64,000 nt of DNA, from NCBI RefSeq assembly GCF_035325925.1, contig NZ_DAOKZA010000012.1, forward strand, positions 34,624 through 98,623, given 5' to 3'. The DNA comes from Calidifontimicrobium sp035325925. Its GTDB lineage: Bacteria > Pseudomonadota > Gammaproteobacteria > Burkholderiales > Burkholderiaceae_C. This document shows positions 54,241-64,000 of the stretch, one piece after another (the first letter of the stretch is position 1; every line of letters starts with the position of its first letter). Under the pieces are notes generated by a model that was not told the DNA's origin, did not search any database, and saw nothing but the letters and a program-made list of their open reading frames with translations. The translations under genes were made by a program, and so were the position numbers.

Positions 54241-55062
54241 TCAGGCCGTCACCGACGCCGGCGACGGCACGAAGTCGGGCGGCGGCGGGCTGCCGGCCGA
54301 CAGGGTCAGCACCTCCCAGCCGGTGTCGGTGACGAGCACGGTGTGCTCCCACTGCGCCGACAGCGAGCGGTCCTTGGTGACGATGGTCCAGCCGTCGCCG
54401 AGCTCGCGGATCTCGCGCCGCCCGGCGTTGATCATCGGCTCGATCGTGAAGATCATGCCCGGCTTCAACTCATCGAGCGTGCCCGGGCGGCCGTAGTGCA
54501 GCACCTGCGGCTCCTCGTGGAACTTGCGCCCGACACCGTGGCCGCAGAACTCGCGCACCACCGAGTAGCCTGCCGCCTCGGCGTGGGCCTGGATCGCGTG
54601 GCCGATGTCGCCCAGGCGCGCGCCGGGGCGCACCTTGACGATGCCCTTCCACATCGCCTCGTAGGTCACCTGGCACAGGCGCTTCGCCGCGATCGAACCC
54701 TCGCCGACGACGTACATGCGGCTGTTGTCGCCGTGCCAGCCGTCCTTGATGACGGTGACATCGATGTTGACGATGTCGCCGTTCTTCAGCGCTCGCTCGT
54801 TCGGGATGCCGTGGCACACCTGATGGTTGATCGACGTGCACAGCGACGCCGGGTACGGCGGGTAGCCCGGCGGCTGGTAGCCGAGCGTGGCCGGCACGCC
54901 GCCCTGCACGTGCACGATGTGGTCGTGCGCGATGCGGTCGAGTTCGAGCGTCGTGACACCCGGCTTCACGTGCGCCGCGAGCAGGTCCAGCACCTCGGAC
55001 GCCAGGCGGCACGCCAGCCGCATGCCGTCGACGTCGGCACCGGTCTTGATGGGGATCGACAT
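54241..55062 (-). CDS. map: Type I methionine aminopeptidase
   Basis: Removes the initiator methionine from nascent proteins. The 273-residue protein carries all five metal ligands of the pita-bread fold: Asp in VNIDVTVIKDG, Asp in GDNSRMYVVGEG, His in FCGHGVGRKFHEEP, Glu in FTIEPMINAG and Glu in QWEHTVLV. SINHQVCHGIPNERALKNGD is also standard. ATG 55062 is chosen because homology starts at MSIPIKTGADVDGMRLA. It is divergent from purL and followed after 5 bp by glnD. Confidence 0.97.
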   Translation of the reverse strand: MSIPIKTGADVDGMRLACRLASEVLDLLAAHVKPGVTTLELDRIAHDHIVHVQGGVPATLGYQPPGYPPYPASLCTSINHQVCHGIPNERALKNGDIVNIDVTVIKDGWHGDNSRMYVVGEGSIAAKRLCQVTYEAMWKGIVKVRPGARLGDIGHAIQAHAEAAGYSVVREFCGHGVGRKFHEEPQVLHYGRPGTLDELKPGMIFTIEPMINAGRREIRELGDGWTIVTKDRSLSAQWEHTVLVTDTGWEVLTLSAGSPPPPDFVPSPASVTA

Positions 55063-55163
55063 GCCCGCGATTATCCCATCGCGCTCGTAGAATCGCGGTC
55101 TCCCCTCCCGGCCCACCCTGCATGCGGGCAGGCCGTTGTTGCAGCCGCCGCCCGACGGGTTCC

Positions 55164-58100
55164 ATGCCGACCGCTTCCTCGCACCTCATGCACTTCGAGG
55201 GCAGCCGCGCGCTGTCCGACTTCCGCGCGCGCGCGCTGCTCGACCGCCTGTCGGCGGCGGTGCCGCGCGTCGCCGGCGTCGCCGCGCGCCACGTGCACTG
55301 GGTGGCCAGCGACGCGCCGCTGACGCGCGAGCAGCGCGACCGCCTCGAGGCCCTGCTGGCCTACGGGGAGGCGCCTGCGTCGCCCGGGCCGCGCACCGGC
55401 GACGTGCTGGTCGTCGTGATGCCGCGCCTGGGCACGGTCTCGCCGTGGGCAAGCAAGGCCACCGACATCGCGCACAACTGCGGCCTGCCGGTGCACCGCA
55501 TCGAACGTGTCACCGAGTTCAGCGTCGCGCTGAAGGGCGGGCTGCTCGGCGGCGCGAAGCCGCTGAGCGACGCCGAGCGCCAGGCGCTGGCCGCGCGGCT
55601 GCACGACCGCATGACCGAGTCCGTGGCCTTCGAACGCGACGCCGCGCGACACCTGTTCGACGCGCAGCCGGCACCACCGCTGGTCCACGTCGACGTGCTC
55701 GGGCACGGACGCCAGGCCCTGGTGCGTGCGAACGGCGAGTTCGGCCTGGCGCTGTCCGACGACGAGATCGATTACCTCGTCGACGCGTTCGTCCGCTTGG
55801 GCCGCAACCCGACGGACGTCGAGCTGATGATGTTCGCGCAGGCCAACAGCGAGCACTGTCGGCACAAGATTTTCAACGCCGACTTCACGATCGACGGCGA
55901 GCGTCAGGCGCACAGCCTGTTCGCGATGATCCGTCACACCGAGAAGTCGAGCCCGCAGCGCACCGTGGTCGCCTACAGCGACAACGCGGCGGTCATGGAA
56001 GGCGGCCCCGTCGAGCGCTGGTTGCCGCTGGGGTACACGAACGCGCCGATGTACGCACCGCGCGGAGGCGTCGCGCACGTGCTGATGAAGGTCGAGACGC
56101 ACAACCACCCGACCGCGATCAGCCCGTTCCCCGGTGCCGCCACCGGCGCCGGCGGCGAGATCCGCGACGAGGGCGCCACCGGCCGCGGCGCGCGGCCCAA
56201 GGCAGGGCTCACCGGCTTCTCGGTGTCGAACCTGCACCTGCCCGGCACCGACGAACCGTGGGAGCGCGACCCGGTCGGCAAGCCCGGGCACATCGCGAGC
56301 GCCTTGCAGATCATGATCGACGGGCCGCTGGGCGGCGCGGCGTTCAACAACGAGTTCGGCCGGCCGAACCTGGCGGGGTACTTTCGCGTCTACGAGCAGC
56401 AGGTGGCTGGCGTGAAGCGCGGCTACCACAAGCCGATCATGATCGCCGGCGGCGTCGGCAGCATCGACGCGACGCAGACGCACAAGGTCGCGTTTCCCGC
56501 CGGCACGCTGCTGGTGCAGCTCGGTGGCCCGGGCATGCGCATCGGCATGGGCGGCGGCGCCGCCAGTTCGATGGCCGCCGGCACGAACACGGCGGCGCTC
56601 GACTTCGACAGCGTGCAGCGCGGCAACCCCGAGATCCAGCGCCGTGCGCAGGAGGTCATCAACCACTGCTGGGCGCTCGGCGACCAGAACCCGGTCCTGG
56701 CGATCCACGACGTCGGCGCCGGCGGGCTGTCCAACGCGTTCCCGGAACTGGCCGACGGCGCGGGCAGGGGCGCGCGCTTCGATCTGCGCCAGGTGCCGCT
56801 CGAGGAGAGCGGCCTGGCGCCGAAGGAGATCTGGTGCAACGAGAGCCAGGAGCGCTACGTGCTGGCCGTCGACCCGGCGCTGATGCCGCTGTTCGAGCAG
56901 ATGTGCCGGCGCGAGCGCTGCCCGTACGCGGTGGTCGGCGTCGCCACCGAGGCGCGGGACCTGGTCGTCGACAGCGGCGACGGTGCCGAGGGCGAGACCC
57001 GTCGCGTGATCGACATGCCGATGGAGGTGCTGCTCGGCAAGCCGCCGAGGATGCACCGCGTCGTCGAGCGCGTCGCGCGCCAGGAGGCGCCGCTGGAGCT
57101 GACCGGCGTGAAGCTCGAGCAGGTGGCGTTCGACGTGCTGCGCCACCCGACGGTGGCCTCGAAGCGCTTCCTGATCACGATCGGCGACCGCACGGTGGGC
57201 GGCCTGAGCCACCGCGACCCGATGGTCGGGCCCTGGCAGGTGCCGGTGGCCGACTGCGCGGTGACGCTGGCCGATTTCCGCGGCCACCGCGGCGAGGCGA
57301 TGGCGATGGGCGAGCGCACGCCGCTGGCGGCCCTCGATGCCCCGGCTTCAGGGCGCATGGCAGTCGCCGAAGCGGTCACGAACCTGCTCGCGGCGCCGAT
57401 CGAGCTGTCGCGCGTCAAGCTCAGTGCGAACTGGATGGCCGCCTGCGGCGAGCCGGGCGAGGACGCGGCGCTGTACGACACCGTCAAGGCTGTCGGCATG
57501 GAACTGTGCCCGGCGCTGGGCATCGGCATCCCGGTCGGCAAGGACAGCCTGTCGATGCGCACCAAGTGGCGCGACGCCGCCGGCGACCGGCAGGTCGTCG
57601 CGCCGGTGTCACTGATCGTCAGCGCCTTCGCGACGCTCGACGACGTGCGCGGCACGCTGACGCCGCAGCTGCAGCCGGGCGACACGTCACTGATCCTGGT
57701 CGACCTCGGTGCCGGCCGCAACCGCATGGCCGGCTCGATCCTCGCGCAGACGCTGGGGCGCTTCGGTGACGAGACCCCGGACCTGGACGACCCCCAACGC
57801 CTGAAGGCGCTGGCGGCCGCCGTCAACGCGCTGCGTGCCACCGGCCAGCTGCTCGCCTACCACGACCGCAGCGACGGCGGCCTGTGGGCCTGCGTATGCG
57901 AGATGGCCTTTGCCGGCCACCGCGGCGTGAGCCTGAACGTCGACCTGCTCGTCACCGAGGGCGACGGCATCGGCGACAGCCGCGCCGACCACGGCGACTC
58001 GAAGAACTGGGCCAGCCAGGTCGGCGAGCGGCGCAACGAGCTGACGCTAAAGGCGCTGTTCGCCGAGGAGCTCGGCGTGGTGCTGCAGGTGCGGCGCGGC

Positions 58101-59171
58101 GACCGCGACGCGGCGGTGGCGACGCTGCGCGCGCACGGCCTGGGCCGCATGACGCACGTGGTCGGCGTGGCCAACGACCGCGGGGTGGTGGAAGTCTGGC
58201 GCGACACCAAGTGCGTGTTCTCGGCGCCGCTCGAGCAGTTGCACAAGACCTGGGACGAGGTGAGCTGGCGCATCGCGCGGCTGCGCGACAACCCGGCGTG
58301 CGCCGACAGCGAGCACGCGCTTGCCGGCGCGGCCGACGACCCCGGCCTGCACGTGCACCTGGCGTTCGACCCGGCCGACGACGTCGCCGCGCCGTTCGTC
58401 AACGTCGCGCGACCGAAGATGGCGATCCTTCGCGAGCAGGGCGTCAATTCGCAGGTCGAGATGAGCTACGCGCTGCACGCCGCGGGCTTCGACACCTTCG
58501 ACGTGCACATGAGCGACCTGCAGCATGGCCGCGCGCGGCTCGAGCAGTTCCAGGGCTTCGTCGCCTGCGGCGGTTTCAGTTACGGCGACACGCTCGGCGC
58601 CGGCGAGGGCTGGGCGCGCTCGATCCTGTACAACCCGGCGCTGGCCGACCGGTTCGCCGCCTTCTTCCAGCGCCCGGATACGCTGGCGCTGGGCGTGTGC
58701 AACGGCTGCCAGATGATGGCCGCACTGACCGCGCTGATCCCCGGCGCCGACGCGTGGCCCAAGTTCACGCGCAACCGCAGCGAGCAGTTCGAGGCGCGGC
58801 TGTCGCTGGTCGAGGTGCTCGCGAGCCCGTCGCTGTTCTTCACCGGCATGGCCGGCAGCCGCATCCCGATCGCGGTGGCCCACGGCGAGGGCTGCGCCGA
58901 CTTCTCGCAGCGCGGCGACGCGCTTCAAGTCGTGCGCGCGATGTGCTTCGTCGACCCGCAGGGCCGGCCGACCGAGGTCTACCCGCACAACCCGAACGGC
59001 AGCCCCGAGGGCCTCACGGCCGTGACGACCGCCGACGGGCGCTTCACGGCCTTGATGCCGCACCCCGAGCGGGTGTTCCGCCAGGCGCAGATGAGCTGGA
59101 CGGCGACGGGCGCCGACGGGTTCAGCCCTTGGATGCGCATGTTCCGCAACGCGCGCGCCGCGATCGGCTGA
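55164..59171 (+). CDS. purL: Phosphoribosylformylglycinamidine synthase, single-chain (large) type
   Basis: Catalyses the ATP- and glutamine-dependent step from FGAR to FGAM in purine synthesis. The 1335-residue length fits the fused proteobacterial form. Order of parts: N-terminal PurS-like and linker region (to about 220), FGAM synthetase halves with GFSVSNLHLPG and MRIGMGGGAASSMAAGTN in the first and IPVGKDSLSMRTKWRD in the second, then a class I glutamine amidotransferase. The amidotransferase has its nucleophile in LALGVCNGCQMMAAL and His/Glu in LMPHPERVFR. Starts at 55122, 55164 and 55188 are possible; 55164 is chosen on length. TAGAAT near 55093 may be its -10. Confidence 0.95.
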   Translation: MPTASSHLMHFEGSRALSDFRARALLDRLSAAVPRVAGVAARHVHWVASDAPLTREQRDRLEALLAYGEAPASPGPRTGDVLVVVMPRLGTVSPWASKATDIAHNCGLPVHRIERVTEFSVALKGGLLGGAKPLSDAERQALAARLHDRMTESVAFERDAARHLFDAQPAPPLVHVDVLGHGRQALVRANGEFGLALSDDEIDYLVDAFVRLGRNPTDVELMMFAQANSEHCRHKIFNADFTIDGERQAHSLFAMIRHTEKSSPQRTVVAYSDNAAVMEGGPVERWLPLGYTNAPMYAPRGGVAHVLMKVETHNHPTAISPFPGAATGAGGEIRDEGATGRGARPKAGLTGFSVSNLHLPGTDEPWERDPVGKPGHIASALQIMIDGPLGGAAFNNEFGRPNLAGYFRVYEQQVAGVKRGYHKPIMIAGGVGSIDATQTHKVAFPAGTLLVQLGGPGMRIGMGGGAASSMAAGTNTAALDFDSVQRGNPEIQRRAQEVINHCWALGDQNPVLAIHDVGAGGLSNAFPELADGAGRGARFDLRQVPLEESGLAPKEIWCNESQERYVLAVDPALMPLFEQMCRRERCPYAVVGVATEARDLVVDSGDGAEGETRRVIDMPMEVLLGKPPRMHRVVERVARQEAPLELTGVKLEQVAFDVLRHPTVASKRFLITIGDRTVGGLSHRDPMVGPWQVPVADCAVTLADFRGHRGEAMAMGERTPLAALDAPASGRMAVAEAVTNLLAAPIELSRVKLSANWMAACGEPGEDAALYDTVKAVGMELCPALGIGIPVGKDSLSMRTKWRDAAGDRQVVAPVSLIVSAFATLDDVRGTLTPQLQPGDTSLILVDLGAGRNRMAGSILAQTLGRFGDETPDLDDPQRLKALAAAVNALRATGQLLAYHDRSDGGLWACVCEMAFAGHRGVSLNVDLLVTEGDGIGDSRADHGDSKNWASQVGERRNELTLKALFAEELGVVLQVRRGDRDAAVATLRAHGLGRMTHVVGVANDRGVVEVWRDTKCVFSAPLEQLHKTWDEVSWRIARLRDNPACADSEHALAGAADDPGLHVHLAFDPADDVAAPFVNVARPKMAILREQGVNSQVEMSYALHAAGFDTFDVHMSDLQHGRARLEQFQGFVACGGFSYGDTLGAGEGWARSILYNPALADRFAAFFQRPDTLALGVCNGCQMMAALTALIPGADAWPKFTRNRSEQFEARLSLVEVLASPSLFFTGMAGSRIPIAVAHGEGCADFSQRGDALQVVRAMCFVDPQGRPTEVYPHNPNGSPEGLTAVTTADGRFTALMPHPERVFRQAQMSWTATGADGFSPWMRMFRNARAAIG

Positions 59172-59197
59172 GCCGGCGTCGAAGCGCCTGCCGCGGT

Positions 59198-59878
59198 TCA
59201 GCCGCCCGACCCGCGGTCGCGCGGGAACCAGCGCTCGATCACCTGCGCCGCGCGCTCGCGCCCGCCCAGCCCGAAGGCCAGCGCGAGCGCGACGACGACG
59301 CCGGCCAGCAGGATCAGGAAAGTCTGCTGGATCAGCCCGCCGCCGACGTCGAGGTGGTCGACGGCGAGCAGCACGACGAACACCAGCACCGCGTACTGCG
59401 CCAGCCGGCCGACGAGGTCGGCGTCGCCGAGCCCGGCGTCACGCCAGTGGCCGGTCACCGACTGCGCGACGAAGCGCGCGAAGTAGCTGCCGAGCACGAC
59501 GATCAGCAGCGCCACCAGCAGCCGGGGCACGAACAGCAGCACGCGAGCGAGCAGGTCGGTCACCGGCGCCAGCTCGAGGCCGCTGAAGGCGACCATCAGC
59601 GCGGCGAGCAGCACCAGCGCGTACGCGATCAGGCCCACCAGGTCGCTGGTGTCCCTCGTGCTGCCGCCTTGCTGCAGGAACGCGTCGACCCCGGAGCGTT
59701 CGGTGAGCACGTGGAAGTTGAAGGCGCGCAGCGTCTTGACCACCGCCAGGCGCACCGCCTTGGCCAGCGCCCAGCCGACGGCGACGACCACCGCGGCCAG
59801 CGCCAGGCGCGGCACGAAGGTGCCGACCTGCTGCAGCAGGGCGCGCAGCGGTTCGAGCAGGACTTGCAGGGGTTCCAT
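59198..59878 (-). CDS. TM-helix repeat membrane protein (CmpX-like, mechanosensitive-channel related)
   Basis: A 226-residue protein with about five membrane helices arranged as two related halves: RLALAAVVVAVGWALAKAVR early, and LLALLIVVLG-type text (RLLVALLIVVLGSYFARFVA) around residue 115. This is the TM_helix (PF05552-type) organisation found beside MscS-like domains and in CmpX; the MscS beta domain itself is missing. A membrane-tension or osmotic role is suggested but unproven. It starts 14 bp after the trehalose synthase gene on the same strand, so both are probably on one transcript. Confidence 0.75.
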   Translation of the reverse strand: MEPLQVLLEPLRALLQQVGTFVPRLALAAVVVAVGWALAKAVRLAVVKTLRAFNFHVLTERSGVDAFLQQGGSTRDTSDLVGLIAYALVLLAALMVAFSGLELAPVTDLLARVLLFVPRLLVALLIVVLGSYFARFVAQSVTGHWRDAGLGDADLVGRLAQYAVLVFVVLLAVDHLDVGGGLIQQTFLILLAGVVVALALAFGLGGRERAAQVIERWFPRDRGSGG

Positions 59879-59892
59879 CGCGGGTCTCCGGT

Positions 59893-63189
<3,297 letters not shown>

Positions 63190-63242
63190 AGGGCGCGACC
63201 CTACCTCAATCGCCGGTCGTCGCGGTGGCCCGCAAGAACGAC

Positions 63243-63262
63243 GGCCACCGCTACGGGTGGCC
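63243..63262 (-). terminator. Hairpin downstream of tRNA-Ala
   Basis: GGCCACC (63243-63249) and GGTGGCC (63256-63262) form a perfect 7-bp stem with a 6-nt loop. On the minus strand it lies 27 bases past the tRNA 3' end and is followed by GTCGTTCTTGC, a moderately U-rich run. It probably ends the tRNA transcript, with some read-through into treS possible. Confidence 0.5.
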
Positions 63263-63289
63263 CTGTTCGTGTCGACGGCGGTATCTTGG

Positions 63290-63365
<76 letters not shown>

Positions 63366-63376
63366 AAGAGCCCGCG

Positions 63377-63382
63377 AGTATA
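63377..63382 (-). promoter_or_regulatory. -10 element of tRNA-Ala
   Basis: On the minus strand TATACT lies 11 bases upstream of the tRNA 5' end, consistent with a transcription start near 63370 and a very short leader. No good -35 hexamer is seen at the expected distance. Confidence 0.5.
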
Positions 63383-63488
63383 GCAACATCCTTTGGGCCG
63401 AAGCGCTTGGCATTGCGGCCCCACCTGAGCACGGTCGTCGACGATCGACCGTCCGTCGGCAATGCGACCGATTGTCATTTCACAACGA

Positions 63489-63525
63489 ATAGGACGCCGC
63501 TATGCCTCGCATAGCTTCTATGCAT
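63489..63525 (+). promoter_or_regulatory. OxyR-like binding site upstream of rubrerythrin
   Basis: Tetranucleotides ATAG (63489-63492), CTAT (63500-63503) and ATAG (63511-63514) occur with exact 7-base spacers. The fourth expected CTAT position (63522-63525) reads GCAT. This reproduces the OxyR consensus ATAG-N7-CTAT-N7-ATAG-N7-CTAT in three of four elements. It abuts the -35 hexamer of the predicted rubrerythrin promoter, the usual place for an activator site. Confidence 0.6.
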
Positions 63526-63554
63526 TGGAACTGCCGCCGACGCTGCGCTAAGGT
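63525..63554 (+). promoter_or_regulatory. Candidate rubrerythrin promoter
   Basis: TTGGAA (63525-63530) and TAAGGT (63549-63554) are spaced by 18 bases. The -10 is a poor match, which would fit a promoter that needs an activator. The transcript would have a leader of about 60 nt before the ATG at 63621. Confidence 0.4.
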
Positions 63555-63620
63555 CCCCCGCGCGCTGCACGGCGCGCGCCGCGTGCAGCCGTTCGCGTTA
63601 CCCCCACCAAGGAGACCGAC

Positions 63621-64000
63621 ATGGGACTGAAAGGATCGAAGACCGAGCAGAACCTGAAGGACGCGTTTGCCGGTGAATCGATGGCAAACCGCCGCTACCT
63701 GTACTTCGCGAACAAGGCCGACGTGGAAGGCCAGAACGACGTCGCCGCGCTGTTCCGCTCGACCGCCGAGGGCGAGACCGGCCACGCGCACGGGCACCTC
63801 GAGTTCCTCGAGCAGGTCGGCGACCCGGCCACCGGGTTGCCGATCGGCGCGACGCGCGACAACCTGAAGGCCGCCGTGGCCGGCGAGACGCACGAGTACA
63901 CGGACATGTACCCGGGCATGGCCAAGACCGCGCGCGACGAGGGCTTCGACGAGATCGCCGACTGGTTCGAGACGCTGGCCAAGGCCGAGCGTTCGCACGC
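63621..64000 (+). CDS. Rubrerythrin family protein (3' end beyond window)
   Basis: Rubrerythrins are ferritin-like diiron proteins that reduce hydrogen peroxide. About 126 residues are visible. The diiron ligands appear in AFAGESMANRRYLYFANKA (Glu19), the ExxH unit AEGETGHAHGH, GETHEYTDMYPGMAKTA, and the last visible unit KAERSHA. The C-terminal rubredoxin-like domain, if present, lies outside the window, so full rubrerythrin and the shorter erythrin-type protein cannot be told apart. AAGGAGA 5 bases before ATG 63621 is a strong ribosome-binding site. An OxyR-like site upstream fits a peroxide-induced gene. Confidence 0.92.
   Translation, partial: MGLKGSKTEQNLKDAFAGESMANRRYLYFANKADVEGQNDVAALFRSTAEGETGHAHGHLEFLEQVGDPATGLPIGATRDNLKAAVAGETHEYTDMYPGMAKTARDEGFDEIADWFETLAKAERSH

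Noticed and set aside
50225..54496. Plus-strand open frame of 1423 codons opposite mnmH and glnD
   Set aside because: Antisense shadow of well-supported genes; no recognisable domain and no ribosome-binding site.

Overview
The window is a stretch of GC-rich (roughly 70 %) bacterial chromosome, almost fully coding. It most likely comes from a betaproteobacterium of the order Burkholderiales, in the Rubrivivax/Leptothrix/Methylibium neighbourhood. This rests on protein character and gene order: a complete rpsB-tsf-pyrH-frr-uppS-cdsA-dxr-rseP-bamA-skp-lpxD-fabZ-lpxA-lpxB-rnhB run, a phaC-phaA-phaB operon, an aceE-aceF-lpdA operon whose E3 carries a lipoyl domain, and the small families DUF2788, DUF2917 and DUF2189. 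I see no prophage, insertion sequence, CRISPR array, toxin-antitoxin pair or defence island, and no gene-free stretch longer than 300 bases.

Layout. 1-5.5 kb: the end of an unrecognised gene, tRNA-Leu(CAG), RNase R, and on the minus strand the NAD(P)H-hydrate repair enzyme and a DadA-type amino-acid dehydrogenase. 5.6-20.9 kb: a long plus-strand cluster with frequent stop/start overlaps. It makes ribosomal protein S2, EF-Ts, UMP kinase and RRF, then undecaprenyl-PP, CDP-diacylglycerol and isoprenoid enzymes, the RseP protease, the BamA/Skp outer-membrane assembly pair, and lipid A enzymes. 20.9-24.3 kb: RmuC, an MFS transporter and an exported glutaredoxin-like protein. 24.4-30.6 kb (minus): sensor kinase and FixJ-type regulator, a terminator, FolD and oligopeptidase A. 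30.7-37.1 kb: the pyruvate dehydrogenase complex, divergent from the sensor kinase.

37.2-45.3 kb is a mixed accessory region: an alpha/beta-hydrolase fused to a LuxR-type DNA-binding domain, a DUF2917 protein, an MltB-like lytic transglycosylase, a degenerate GGDEF/EAL protein of LapD type, a NUDIX hydrolase, a fumarylacetoacetase-family hydrolase with a maleylacetoacetate-isomerase-type GST, PgeF and a small membrane protein. 45.4-49.2 kb: the polyhydroxybutyrate operon. 49.4-55.1 kb (minus): DUF2788, DUF2189, MnmH, GlnD and Map. 55.2-59.2 kb: PurL. 59.2-63.4 kb (minus): a TM-helix (CmpX-like) membrane protein immediately downstream of a fused trehalose synthase/maltokinase, then tRNA-Ala(CGC). 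The window ends inside a rubrerythrin gene.

The most noteworthy signals are regulatory rather than new gene systems. They are a structured leader before rpsB, an OxyR-like site (three of four tetranucleotides in exact spacing) beside the predicted rubrerythrin promoter, two perfect palindromes before phaC, and a three-copy intergenic repeat whose hairpin shows compensatory base changes. Two gene arrangements also stand out: trehalose synthase/maltokinase with a mechanosensitive-like membrane protein, and an enzyme-like domain fused to a DNA-binding domain. I did not find convincing evidence for a wholly undescribed multi-gene system.
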